Notes: generated by a model from the sequence alone, not told the origin. A DNA stretch of 64,000 nucleotides from Cocos nucifera (GCA_006176705.1 QRFJ01000782.1:62001-126000), one strand, 5' to 3'; shown: positions 24,401 to 37,081, numbered from the stretch's first letter. Made by a program: numbers and translations.

Positions 24401-24650
24401 CGTAGGATCATGTCACCATCCCTCAGCCTCCTGCTATCTTTAAGACCATGAATGAAAGTGCATAAATGAGCACTAGAACCAAAATCAAGCACTCAACTGG
24501 ATGCAGAAGAAACTGTAAGATTAGACTTAATATCGAGCATACCTCCAGAAGGACCTGCCTCCTTCTTATTCTTCAGGATGGTTAGGTAAGTAGGGTAGTT
24601 CCGCTTCTAGTGGCCGTCATTATTGCAATGGAAATATTTTTCTTTATCAG
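21436..24650 (-). pseudogene. Degenerate Copia pol of element B
   Basis: Read leftward: zinc-knuckle end (YFHCNNDGH, then TAG at 24607-24609), protease region 24160-24492 (LDFGSSAHLC in place of LDSGSSAHLC), integrase 23587-24027 (LRSDQGGEYLSQKFLDYLKK), linker 22925-23254, reverse transcriptase from 22613-22879 (QMDVKMIFLNGYLEEDIYIE) leftward, and RNase H 21600-21842 (YCDNNGAIALAKESRSHQKS), with the final stop at 21436-21438. The TAG between integrase and reverse transcriptase is at 23232-23234, as in A, C and D. Several catalytic motifs are altered or cut by frameshifts, so it is not functional. Confidence 0.85.
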
Positions 24651-24675
24651 NNNNNNNNNNNNNNNNNNNNNNNNN
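24651..24675. other. Assembly gap (25 N)
   Basis: Twenty-five N bases separate Copia B from Gypsy G sequence. The true gap length is unknown; at least the missing part of B and the start of the Gypsy LTR must lie here if the order is right. Confidence 0.95.
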
Positions 24676-25149
24676 GATCAACCTAATGGTCTTTCCTTTA
24701 AATCAACACGATGGACTCGGATCCACTCTTTTCATTTCAAATTTTATGTCTTTTAAATTATTAAAATTTTATTAAATGTAAATTATTTTTAGTATGCTTT
24801 TTAATTTATGCTTTTTATTTTTATTGTAATTTAAATTTCTATTACTTTTAATTATTGCTTTTTATTTATATTGTAAGTAGAGCTAAGATCTAACTAGGTT
24901 AGATCTTAGTACTAAGTGAAATTTCTATACCTTTTAATTTTTACTTTTTATTTTCTAACTTCACTTTTGATTCAAAACTTGTTCTTTTTCTTTTTTTTTT
25001 AAAAATCAAAGATTTCAAATATAAAATACTAGCTTTTTTGTTGGATTCGATTGACTCACTGCTATTCTACATATTTTTAATTATTTAAAAAGTTAGATTA
25101 AACTTGATAACATGGTGTCTTTAAATGACAACATCGCGCTCACTTATCA
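24676..25149 (+). repeat. G1 5' LTR, right part
   Basis: Aligns with about 44140-44589 of the complete LTR, sharing GCTAAGATCTA...AGATCTTAGTA and the end CTTATCA. The left part is lost in the gap. Confidence 0.65.
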
Positions 25150-26105
25150 AGTTTGTTCTTAACGTTAAAAAATTATAAATTAAAATTTTTTTTTTTTATA
25201 AATATTACTTGCTAATTTTTTTTATTTTGCAGGAAAAGAGGTTAAAGAATAAAAAGAACCAGTTCTATTTTGCTTGGTGAGATCAATCCTAACCCTAGTC
25301 ATATTTTTATTTATTTTATTTTTAAATTAATTTAAAAAATATTCATTTAAACCTAATTAAAAGCTTCATGATAAGATTAAAAATCCTAACTATTTAGAGC
25401 ATGCAACATATTAGTTTTATTTTTTTTTTATTTTTTTTTTTGATGATCGCTGGAGATAAGTAAGCTTTTAAGTTTTAAATCAATTTCATGCCAGCTCACT
25501 TTAGTTGCTAGATTTCTTATTTAAAGTGATTGTGTATATGCGATCTTTAAATCAAATTAAGGCAACAATCCAATTAAATAAGGAATAGTGAAGATTTGAT
25601 CATCCTTTCATTGGCCCAAACAACCAATCAGCATCCTGCATTGACCTATGCATTTAATTTTAAAATCAATTAGGCATCAGCCCTAGGAGCTCGAGCTCAA
25701 TAGGATAAAGAAATCCTAAAGGGAATTGAATCAGATTAGGGTTTTTAGTCAATTTGACTGATAGTCTAGAAAAGTGGTTCACAAGGGAAATTTGGACCTG
25801 AAGGAAGGTGGTTTTCTAATTGGTTTCTTAGCTTATCTAAGCCAAGCATAAATTGGACTTGACTAAGGCAAGCATATGGGGGACTTCCCATCGACCTTAC
25901 ACTTCCTGGCCAATTGATTCACTTGATCTTTACCACTTAGAGGGTTTGAAGAAGGACCTTGGGTAGTTTAGGAGCTTCATAGATCTAGGATAATCATTAT
26001 TAGGGATTTGATTGGACCAACTTTGATTATGCTACCAACATCAAATCTTAATTAAACATGTATTGCTTCTCTCTTCTTTCTTAGTCATCTAGGAGCTCCC
26101 CTTAG
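25150..26105 (+). mobile_element. G1 leader, left part
   Basis: Non-coding leader of the Gypsy element, matching 44590-45475. It shares TTTTGCAGGAAAAGAGG / TTTTCAGAAAAAGAGG, CATCAGCCCTAGGAGCTCG and ATAGATCTAGGATAATC. I see no gene in it. It ends with CTTAG, the target site of Copia C. Confidence 0.65.
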
Positions 26106-26646
26106 TGTTGAAGGAAAAATCCTGAATTTTCCAATCAGGTTCGTTCAGATTTTTGATTCAGATCAAGAGATATATTCAAAAATTATTTTTCTTATCTTCA
26201 ATCAGATCTTGATTATTTTCAGATCTTGTTAATTATCTTATTTTAAAATTCAAAATTAAAATTAGATAAATTAAATTTAGATTTTACTTACCTTGTATGG
26301 GTAATCCTATTATCAGATTGATGATCACTATTAAGCAGCGGAAAGGTTCTAGATTCTTAGCCACGCAAGAGTGCCTGGCCTCTTACTGATATCCGTCGGG
26401 CTAATTTGGAGATCCTCTTCTTCTCTATTCACGTTCTTCCAAAAATTAGATCTTGGATCTGATTAGAGGATCTTCAAAATAACTTTTGAAGATCAGTAGT
26501 TCCATTCCTTTGCAGTAGCGCAGCCTTCTAGTTTTACTCGCCTTTCTTTCTTTGTCTAGATTAGCAAACTAACAAGGTCCAAAACCCTTTTGGCGTGGGA
26601 AGAGGAGAGGCGAGAAGGTGGTTTGCATGGAGGAAGAGGGGAGAGC
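26106..26646 (-). repeat. C 3' LTR, distal segment
   Basis: Starts TGTTGAAGGAAAAATCC and follows the first 540 bp of the 5' LTR (from 37094), but with many small insertions compared with that copy. It stops inside GGAGGAAGAGGGGAGAG, where F begins. Confidence 0.7.
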
Positions 26647-29600
26647 TGTTAATATATTGTGCCCTAGAAGCTCAAAATTGGTCTGACACTTGTAATACAC
26701 TCTAAGGGCAAAAATTATAATTTGACTAATATCAATAATGGGTTATTCTTTATCACATATGTGTATTATAGTAGTCTGTTGATAATCCTTTGATTCAATG
26801 GTAATGATAATTTCAGATTTTCAAGAGTTGAAAATTTAAAACTTGAATATATCTATGTTAACTCATAAAATGCTCCCGACACATTAGGATCATCACGAGG
26901 ATGTGATTGATCTAGAAGGTTGCGTGTACAATCGCTTCTCTCTTAGTAGGATGGAGTCTTGAGTCTAAGGTGTGAGACTACCGAGAAGTGAGAGTTCAGG
27001 TACTCATTAGAGAATGAGGCACTGACGTGACCACCTCGAGTAGTCATTAGAGCTTCTACCTTCTATCAATGACTGACTTCGATGCTGCAATACGTGTGCT
27101 TGATTCTCTGACCTGAGTGCATCGGCATTTCACCTTGAGCAAGTTGTATATAGTTTGGGACTACACCATTACTCGCGTCTCCTAGCTCATTCAGAAACCC
27201 TGAGGTGATATGTTGGCTATAGCATGTTCATTTAGGAAACTGGATGCACAAGGATGAATCTATTTACCATCGGGTTGGCTAGAGAGAGTGCCTTATGATA
27301 TCATTGAGAATCAAGCCAAAGCCATGAAGCATGGCGAGAGTGAAATAATAAAAAGAGTTTCTTATTTAAGATTTTCACATCGGACAAATCGAAGATGGAT
27401 TACAATCATATGATCAGAAACTAGGGTTTGACGAGGTCACCTTAACCCTAATCTGATCGGGGATCAAGATAGAAGAACTTAATCATATCAGGTAGCTGCA
27501 CCAAAGAGGTTCGACATTCAGCTTAATGGGTTGCCACCATTTACCGCTAGGTGTCATTGGTTGGATTTTGGGAGCAATGAGAATGATTTAGATGATCGAT
27601 CATTCTAGCCTGTTCGGATCGAAAGAGTTTGATCCATCGAAGGAGTTCTGATGATGTCGATGATAGAGATCATGACATATTCCATTACCCATAAGAACTA
27701 AACTAATGGAGTCACACAAACAGGGTTTGATCTTGGTGATTCATCAATTGAATGCGGTAATCAGTTCAATGATCTGAATTGAGATTCAAATTAGCGGTTC
27801 ACAGAAAAATCGTTAGCTAGAACACTCGATTGAACTCACGTTCTTCTTTTACTATCATAAATAAGTTGTCCTGTGCTGAGCCAAAGGAGTTTGTGCTCAA
27901 TCAGAGGCCTTCATATGGTCTTGATGAGTGTTCCAAGTTCAAGAAAAAGATGATGTCTTAATTTTGTAAGGACATTACCCTGCCCATTTTTGGTCACCTG
28001 CCATTTTCTTGTTCTTTTGACTTTGGTCAAAAGTCTTACCTTGACTGAGTCAATGTTGGACCATTGACAACTTTGACTTTTGAACACATAGTCACGCACC
28101 TATTGGAAGAGCTGAGCAGTTTGCTTGTCCTCCTTACCAGAACCTGGAAGGAGGAGGGCGCAGTGCCAACCCTAGGCGTGTTGGCCCAAGTTGGAGGCAC
28201 CTAGGAGTCCCTTGTTGGACAGGAGACTCATCTCTTTTTGGATTCAAATTAGAGTTTCTCCTAAGAACCAACTTTGATTGCGTCTTAGGCCCTCTAAGGA
28301 GGAATCCAGGGACCTATTCCACCAATCAGATTTAGATCTAATTTCGATAAAGAGTTGATGAATTGGTTGGGAAGAAGAGAAGGTTGGATCACAGTACAGT
28401 CTATAAATAAGACCCTCGCCCAACTCCAGAGTGATTGGAGATTGAAACATCAATTCCCCACATCGCCCAAGGCATGGTCTCTCCCCTCTCCTCCATTGCC
28501 AAACCACCTTCTCCCGATCTCTCTCCACTTTCCGAAAAGGGTTCTTGGACCCTTGGTTGGTGCATCTAGACAAAAAAAGGCGAGCTAAAAGCTAGAAGCT
28601 GCGCTGCTGCAAAGGACGGACTGCTTGATCGTTCAAAGAAGGAGTTTTGAAGATCCTCCAGATCAGATTCAGATCTGAATTATTTGGAGACTGATAGAGG
28701 AAGAAGAAGATCTCTAGATCAGCACCTAAGTGGATACTCGAGTAGAGGCCAGCGCACTTGCGTGGCAGATCCAGAGAACTTTCGCTGCATACAGGATCAT
28801 CAACGGGTAATAGGATTACCCATATCAAGGTAAGATTAAATTTGATTTAATTTATCTAAATTTATTGATTTCGGTAAAATAATAATATTCAATCTAAAAT
28901 TGTCAGCATTAAGTTAGATTCAAAGAAATTTTTTGAAATATATCTCTTGATCTTGATCAAGATCTGAAGAACCTGATCCGAAAAATCAGGGATTTCCCTT
29001 CAACTGGTATTCAGAGCAAGGTTCTAAAAGTATTAATAGATCTGATTTTAAATTTATTTTAATTAAAAAATAAATGATTTTAGATGTCACATGAGATGTT
29101 GATCAGATCTGAAAATTAGAAAAAATTTAAAATTAATGATTAGGAAATCTATAGATTAGAAAAATGCTTGACTAGTCTTAAAATAGAATAGTTTCTATAG
29201 AATATCTTGCATGTTTTCATTTAATTTAGATTTAAATTCAGTTATTTTAGATTATTTATTTTACTATTTTTTGAATATTATATGGTTATAATAATCATCT
29301 AAAAAATAGCAAATAAAATTATTTAATTTATAAACATGCATATGAGAATATGATTGATGCATGTTAGGACTAGCTTGATAGAATAGTTCTACATAATTTA
29401 TCTTTAGATTAGAAATTTATTTTGATTTGATCAAATTTAAATCTAATTTTTAGTTTATATGAAGATAATTTAGATCTAAAAATATTGCATTGATTCGATT
29501 ACATGAGATGTATCAAAAATATGCCATGATTAGATCTAATTTATATATGAGATATATGATATTAGATCTAAAAGTATTTGTAGTATTGCATGTTCTGATT

Positions 29601-30931
29601 AAGGCGTTCCTTCTTGACCGTCCGATCATAAGAAGAAGAAGGGTTAAGAGGCCCTCTCTTTCCAGTTTCAGATGGGTGTTCGTTATGATGTTAGGGTGCT
29701 GCGTGTTCGTCCTTAATAGAAACCAAAACTAACTTTCTGCAAAACACTAAATCCCTGGAACCTGGGATTTTATTGGCATATTTATTATGAACCCTACTTA
29801 AATTAAAAATTAAGATATATGAATATCAATGTTAGTCTAAAAATGAGGAATTTTAGATCTAAGGACAATATTATTAATACTAGGTTCGGGCTTGGGTAGC
29901 TCAATTAGGTTAAAGCGGTTGATTCAAACCCGAATCAAGAGTTTTGTTAGATGGGAATCAACAATAGCTTTAAATTGACTGCCCAATAGGATAGTCTGGT
30001 CAAGATCCAAGTCCATATCGAAAGCAAGACCTAATAGGCTCAGAGCGTTAGGATGTCGATTGTTAGGCTAACCCAAATTGGTTCTGCTCAACAATTTGGT
30101 GTCTAAGGTAAGTTTGGCACTATTAGACCGACTTGGTATTTAAATGAAGCTACTCACCTGAATGCGAGTTCTTGTAGAGTAATGGCAATACTTCCTTGCC
30201 CACCGTCTCTACGTATTTGGCCATATTTGTTGACACAGTTCTGATTCTGAGGTGGTCAATAAGTCCGAAGCTAACCCATGCCACTAGGTTATGTCATAAT
30301 TGTTATGACTATGATAAGTCTAGTTTATGAGACCTGAAATTAATTCTCTCCTAAGAAAAGATTAAGTCTGAGGCTTCCACCATTGAAGACGAGCGGGCCC
30401 TTCCCGGGGATTGATTGTTCTCGCTGGGATACAGTGGGCTCAGTTGCACCAAAAGATGCAACCATGTCTATTTAGCATTGGATGCTATGGGCTGAGGATT
30501 GAGTTGGGCTCAATATTTATGATAAGTGAGAGACTCAATTAGGAACCGGTCTATTGTCAAATGGGGGTCTGACTTAACTAAGGAGTGGATCAATATTTCG
30601 ATACGGTGAGATTCATGAATTACAAGACATGTTTGGGTGCACATTTGATTTAGGAATCATTGAACAAGAGTTGTTCACTCATTGGCTACCATCACAATTA
30701 ACGTTAGTGAGGTGATGAGTCGAGTTGGTAGAGGCCACACCATCCACTAGGAAGAATCATTTAATCGTGAGATTTCGCATCTCTACAAAGGGAGTGTAGG
30801 GATCCGAGAAGTAGTGGGAGCTAATTTGTTTAAAAATAAAATTTCTAAATAAATTAGTCAAATCATAATTACAGTATCTAACTAGAATCTTTGACTCTCT
30901 ATAGAAAAATATCTGCATCCAACCCATTGGC
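26647..30931 (+). mobile_element. Inverted Copia block F: 5' LTR, leader and gag start
   Basis: On the plus strand: LTR 26647-29004 (start TGTTAATATATTGTGCCC, TATA TATAAATAA at 28402-28410), primer-binding site 29005-29017 with one extra T, a leader of about 1.9 kb, and the first seven or eight gag codons near 30909-30931. It then fuses to minus-strand LTR sequence of C at about 30932. No gag body, pol or second LTR remains. The leader shares small deletions with C rather than D (near 30020 against 36105), yet carries many single-base insertions. It is either a nested insertion reduced by deletion or an assembly fold-back. Confidence 0.7.
28402..28410 (+). promoter_or_regulatory. TATA box in F LTR
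   Basis: TATAAATAA followed by GACCCTCGCCCAAC, equivalent to the box in the C and E LTRs on the opposite strand. Confidence 0.5.
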
Positions 30932-31259
30932 ACCTCATCCACACCGTAGACTCAAGACTCATCTACTAGAGAGAAGCGATTGTACACCAACCTTTCGGAT
31001 CAATCACCATCCTCATGATGATCCTATGGTCGGGAGCATTTTATGAGTTAACAATGATTGTTCATGTCTTAAATTTTCAACTCTTGAAAATATGAATTAT
31101 CATTACCATTAACTCAAAGGATGTATCACAGACACTTAATACACATATGTGATAGAAAATAACCCATTTTATTGATATTAGTCAAAATTATAATTTTGCC
31201 CCTAGAAGTGTATTACAAGTGTCAGCCAATTCTGGCTTCTAGGGCACATATATCTAACA
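30932..31259 (-). repeat. C 3' LTR, proximal segment
   Basis: Matches 39050-39376 of the C 5' LTR and 62065-62391 of the E LTR with few differences, ending ATATATCTAACA. About 1.4 kb of the LTR middle is missing between this and 26646. Confidence 0.85.
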
Positions 31260-31260
31260 A

Positions 31261-31271
31261 TCTCCCACTTG
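31261..31271 (-). other. Polypurine tract of C
   Basis: The minus strand reads CAAGTGGGAGA just before the 3' LTR, the expected plus-strand primer for second-strand synthesis. The same tract is at 55864-55874 in D and 62393-62403 in E. Confidence 0.7.
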
Positions 31272-31273
31272 TC

Positions 31274-34200
31274 CTAAAGCCAATTGGCTACAAGTCTAAG
31301 TCCCATCTTCTCAAGGTGGGCTTCGATCTTCTGCTGGCCCAACGGCTTTGTAAGTGGGTCTGCCACATTATCTGTGGAGTTGACTCTCTTGACCTCGACA
31401 TAACCCTTCTCGAGGTAATCGCGGATGAGGTGGTATCGCCGCTCAATATGCTTGGATTTTTGGTGAGACCTCGGCTCCTTAGCAAGGGCTATGGCGCCAT
31501 TGTTGTCGCAGTATAGAGGAATGGCATCTGATGGCATTACTCCAATTTCTGCAGCAAACTTCTTGTACCAGAATGCTTCCTTCGCAGCCTCTGATGCAGC
31601 GATATATTCTGCTTCCATGGTGGAATCTGCTATCACCATTTGCTTGGAACTCTTCCAGCTGACAGCACCACCATTGCACACAAACAGACTCCCAGATGTC
31701 GACTTTCGATCATCTATATCGGACATGAAATCCGAGTCTGTGTATCCCTGGACTTGGAGTTCTCCATTACCAAAGACCAACATCATATCCTTAGTTCTTC
31801 TCAAGTACTTAAGGATACATTTCACAGAAGTCCAGTGTTCTTCACCTGGATTTGACTGATATCTGCTTGTGACACTCACAGCATGGGCTATATCAGGTCG
31901 TGTACATAGCATGGCATACATGAGGCTCCCTATTGCAGAAGCATAAGGGATCTTGCTCATGCGTTCTATTTCCTCAGGTGTGCTGGGGCACATCTTCTTG
32001 GAAAGATGAATACCATGTCTGAAGGGTATTAATCCCCTCTTAGAGTTTTCCATACTAAACCTCTTTAGTACTTTCTCTATGTACATCTTCTGTGAAAGTC
32101 CTAGCATCCTATTCGGTCTATCCCTATAGACCTTAATTCCTAGAATAAAGGATGCTTCGCCTAGGTCTTTCATGGAGAATTCCTTGGACAACCATAATTT
32201 GACTGTTGTCATCATGGGAATATCATTCCCAATAAGGAGGATGTCATCCACGTACAATACGAGGAAGACAACAGCGCTCCCACTGACCTTTTTGAAAACA
32301 CACGGTTCCTCTTCATTTTTGATGAAACCAAACATTTTGATCACATCATTGAAATGAGTGTTCCAGCTCCGAGATGCTTGCTTAAGTCCATATATGGACC
32401 TTTGCAGCTTGCAAACCTTGTGATCAGTATCACTGGATGTGAAACCTAGCGGCTGTTCCATATAGATATCTTCCTCAAGATATCCATTTAAGAATGCCAT
32501 TTTCACGTCCATTTGCCATATTTCATAATCGAAATAGGCTGCAACGGCAAGCAATGTGCGGATGGATTTTAGCATAGCCACTGGGGAAAAGGTATCCTGA
32601 TAGTCAATGCCTTCGCGTTGACTATAACCTTTTGCCACTAGTCTAGCCTTGAATGTCTCCACATTCCCATCTGCACCAATCTTTCTCTTGAAGATCCATT
32701 TACACCCAATAGGTACTATACCTTCTGGTGGATCTACCAAGGTCCAGACTTGGTTTGAGTGCATCGAGTCAATTTCTGACTGCATTGCCTCTAGCCATTT
32801 CTCGGAGTCGATATCTGATATCGCCTCGTTGTAGGTTTTGGGATCATCACCATGAGCACCATTGCCTATGAGGAACGTTTCCTCTACTTCCTCTGAAATA
32901 ATACCTAAGTATCTCTCAGGGGGATGGAAAACTCTTTCCGATCTACGAGGTGGAGGAGGTAGTGTTCTTATTGGCTCAACCTGATTTGGTTCCAATTGGT
33001 CCTTAGCTCGTTGTACTTGTGAGACTTTCTCATCAAGCTTGATCTGCTTTCCAATGCCGCTATCTTGAATAAACTATTTTTCAAGAAAGATGGCATGTCG
33101 ACTCACAATCACATTGTGGTCTTCTGGAATGTAGAAATAGTATCCTAATGACTCTTTAGGATATCCTATGAATCGAGCTCTGAAGGACCTAAACTCTAAC
33201 TTGTCCGCTTGTTGTCTTTTGACATGAGCCGGACAACCCCAAATTCTGAGATGACTCAGACTTGGTTTCTTACCGTGCCATATCTCATACGGTGTGGTAG
33301 GAACGGTTTTAGAGGGAACCCTATTCAGTAGATAAATTGAAGTTAACAATGAGTGTCCCCAAAGAAAATCAGGGAGGTCTGTGAAGCTCATCATGGATCG
33401 AACCATATCCAATAGGGTCCGATTTCTCCATTCTGAAACCCCGTTGAGTTGAGGTGTTCCTGGTGGAGTCCATTGAGAGACTATGCCATTTTTCTTTAGA
33501 TAGTCTAGGAATTCCGGCTAAGGTATTCACCTCCTCGATCTGATCGAAGAACCTTAATGGGTTTTTCAGTTTGTTTTTCTACTTCATGTCTGAATTCTTT
33601 GAACTTTTCAAAAGCTTCAGACTTGTGTCTCATAAGATACACATACCCATACCTAGACAGATCATCGGTAAAGGTAATGAAGTAGACAAAATTGCCTCTA
33701 GCCGGCACATCAAATGGGCCGCACACATCAGTATGTACTAGGGCAAGGAGATCTGTGGCCCTCTCCCCATGTCCAACAAAAGGGAGTTTAGTCATTTTGC
33801 CTTGAAGACAAGATTCACAAGTTGGATATGACTCGAAAGTCAATGGACTCAATAGCCCATTTTTCTCCAATTTGTTGATCCTATCTTCTGCTATATGACC
33901 TAATCTTAGGTGCCATAGATATCTATCATTTGGACTATCCCTAGGTCGTTTGGCATTCACGTTTTGCTCGATAGTTAGAACAGGTACATCAATATGTAGC
34001 TGATAAAGACCATTAATAAGGAAACCATTTGCAATTTTATTTCTTTCATAAAGAATGTTACAATGGTCCTTAAAGAAGGTAATCACATAGCCTTCTTGTG
34101 CTAAGCATGAAACAGAAATCAAATTCCTGCTAGCTGCAGGCACATAATAACAGTCTTTCAAAACTAAGTCTAAACCAGATGGTAATCGAAGAGGGTATGT

Positions 34201-35219
34201 TCCCACGGCTACTGCAGCAACTCTTGCTCCATTACCGATGCGTAGGATCATGTCTCCATCCCTCAGCCTCCTGCTATCCTCAAGACCCTGCATGGAAGTG
34301 CACAGATGAGCACTAGAACCAGAGTCAAGCACCCAACTGGATGCAGAAGAAATCCGTAAGGTTAGACTCAATAACGAGCATACCTCCAGAAGGACCTTCC
34401 TTCTTGTTCTTCAGGGTGGCCAGGTAAGTAGGGCAGTTTCGCTTCTAATGGCCGTCGCTGTTGCAATGGAAACACTTTCCTTTGACATCGGCCTTTTTCT
34501 TCGGCTTCTGCCTTCTTCTTCTTTGCTCCTTCCACCTTCTGCTTTTTCACAGACTTCTTTTTCTTTCCATAAGACTTTCTTTTGGAAGAAGTCCATTCCA
34601 TAGCAAGAACTGAGCCTTTAGAACCTTTCATAGAAAGCTCAGCGGTAACCAGCATATTCATTAATTCGGCCAAGGAATTTTGAAGTTTATGCATGTGGTA
34701 ATTCATGATGAATTGCCCATATGCATCAGTCAAGGATTGCAGAATAATATCGTTCTGCAGGTCCAAGTCTAACTTCACACCGAGCTTCTCAAGCTCTTCC
34801 ATGTCCTTGATCATTGTCAGACAGTGATCTTGGACTGACTGCCCATCACGCATCTTAGCCTTAAAAAGTCATTTCGTGACTTGATATTTGGCTGCGCGAC
34901 TCTGTTCACCAAACATCTCCTGCAGGTGAGCCAACATTTGGCGAGCAGTCCCGATATCTTCATGTTGGCGCTGGAGCTCATCAGACATCGAGCCCAACAT
35001 GTAATATCTGGCCTTATTATCTTCGTCTATCCATTTTTCCAGAGATGCTCTCTGTTCAATAGATGGACGGGCTGGTAAGGTGGGAGGGTCCTGGTCCAGT
35101 ACATGGGTTAACTTCTCAGAACCCAAAACTATTTTGTAGTTCCTGAGCCAATCTTTATAATTGGGTCCAGTCAGTCTATGTGTGTCCAGGATACGTGCCA
35201 ATGGGTTGGACGCAGACAT
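31274..35219 (-). pseudogene. Copia gag-pol polyprotein of C, lightly broken
   Basis: Copia order gag, protease, integrase, reverse transcriptase, RNase H. Gag starts MSASNPLARILDTHRLTGPN at 35219 and continues with the GSMSDELQRQ and QVTK regions; a TGA at 34866-34868 stands where D has CGA. The zinc knuckle CFHCNSDGH is followed by TAG at 34445-34447. Protease has LDSGSSAHLC (near 34325). Integrase has WHLRLGH...CESC and LRSDRGGEYLS. One-base shifts occur near 34500, 34357 and 33510, and a TAG at 33074-33076 separates integrase from reverse transcriptase. The last frame (31274-32995, 573 residues) is intact: QMDVKMAFL (D162), YVDD 248-251, and RNase H residues D420, E463 and D498. It replicates by reverse transcription in cytoplasmic particles when intact. 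Confidence 0.9.
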
Positions 35220-35221
35220 TT

Positions 35222-37081
35222 TTCCTGTAGAGAGTCAAAGATTCTAGTTAGATACTGTAATTATGACTTGACCAATTTATTTAGGAATTTTATTTTTAAA
35301 CAAATTAGCTCCCACTATTTTCTCGGATCCCTACACTCCCTCTGTAGAGATGCAAAAATCTCCATGATTAATGATTTCTAGTGGGTGGTGCGGTCTCACC
35401 AACTGACTCATCACCTCACCTAACAGTTATTGGTGATGGGTTAGCCAATGAGTGAACAACTCTTGTTCAATGATTCTCTAATCATGGTGCACCCAAACTT
35501 GGTCTCTAATTCATGAATCTCACCGTATCCGAAATATTGATCCACTCCTTAGTTAAGTCAGACCCACCATTTGCATAGACTGGGTTCCTAATTGAGTCTC
35601 TCACCGTATCCAAAATATTGAGCCCAACTCATCCTCCAGCCCATAGCATCCAATGCCTAATAGACATGGTTGCATCTTCCCGGTGCAACTGAGCCACTGT
35701 ATCCAGTCCGAGAACAATCAACCCCGGGAAGGGCCCGCACATCTACAATGGTGGAAGACCTCAGACTTAATCTTTTCTTAGGGAGAATTGATTCAGGTCT
35801 CATTAAACTAGACTTGTCATAGTCATAACAATTATGACTAACCTAGTGGCATGGGTTAGCTCGGATTATTGACCACCTCAGATCAGAACTGTGTCAACAG
35901 ATATGGCCAGGTAAGTGAGATCGGTGGAAGGAATATGCCATTAACTCGTACAAGAATGCATTCAGGTCGAGTAGCTTCCAATTAAAAACCAGTCGGTCGT
36001 ATGTGCCAAACTTACCTTAGACACCAAATTGTTGAGCCAGAACCAATTGGGTTAGCCTACAATCCAGACTCTAACCTCTGAGCCTAATTAGGTCTTGCTT
36101 GATCGTGACTCGATCTTGACCCAGACTTAATCCTATTAGGCTGGTCAATTTAAGCATTGTTGATCCCATCTAACCAACTCTTGATTCGGTTTGATCAACC
36201 GCTTAGACCTAATTGAGCTACCCAAGCCCGAACCCAGTATTATGAATATGTCTTAGATCTAAAATTCTCAATTTTAGACCTAATTGAATATTTCCATAAT
36301 CTTAATTTTTAATTAAGTAGGGTTCATAAACAAAATATGCACAATAAATCCTAGGGTTTCAGGATCTAGGATTTTGCAGAAAGTAAGTTTTGGGTTTCTG
36401 ATTAAGGACGAACACGCAGCACCCCTACACATCATAAGAACACCCCATCGAATGGAAAGAGAGGGCCTTTAAACCCTTCTTCATTCTTATGATCCGGACG
36501 GCCAAGAGGAACGCCTTAATCAGGAACATGCAATACTACAAAACAGTTTTAGATCTATATCATATATCTCATATACAAATTAGATCTAATCATGGCATAT
36601 TTTGCATACATCTCATGTATCGAATCATGCATATTTTCAGATCTAAATTATCTCATAATAATCTAAAAAATTAGATTTAAATTGATCTAATCAAAATAAA
36701 TTCTAATCTAGATAATTATGTAGAACTATTCTACAACTAGTCTAGACATGCATCAATCATATCTCATATGATATTTAAAATTAAATAATTTTTATTTGCT
36801 ATTTTTTAGATATTATTATAACCATTATAATATCAAAAAATAGTAAATAAATAGATCTAAAATATGATTTAATCAAATTAAATTGAAAAACATGCAAGAC
36901 TATTCTATAGAACTATTCTATTTTAGAACTAGTCATGCATATTTTCTAATCTTAGATCCAAATCATTTAATTTTAATTTTTTCTGATTTCAGATCTGATC
37001 ACATCTCATGTGACATCTAAAATCATTTATTTTTTAATTAAAATAAATTTAAAATCAGATCTAAATACTTTTAGAACCTTG
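35222..37081 (-). mobile_element. Leader region of C
   Basis: About 1.86 kb between the primer-binding site and gag. It aligns with the leaders of A, D and F, including the GC-rich CGGGAAGGGCCCGCAC (near 35734) and CGCAGCACCCCTACACATCA (36415). No convincing open frame. Direct junction to gag at the conserved TTCCTGTAGAGAGTCAAAG. Confidence 0.8.

Larger units (their letters stand above)
19133..24650 (-). mobile_element. Angela-like Copia retrotransposon B, truncated by gap
   Basis: Minus-strand copy with a 3' LTR (19133-21421) and pol (21436-24650). The sequence stops in the zinc knuckle at a run of 25 Ns, so gag, leader and 5' LTR are missing and no target duplication can be tested. It is more decayed than C and D. 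Confidence 0.85.

Noticed and set aside
29490..29732. An 80-codon plus-strand frame in the F leader
   Set aside because: The matching leaders of A, C and D do not keep this frame, and F is rich in small insertions.
31172..31859. Plus-strand frames over the RNase H region of C (also in E and B)
   Set aside because: They are shadows of the minus-strand pol gene and carry no motif of their own.
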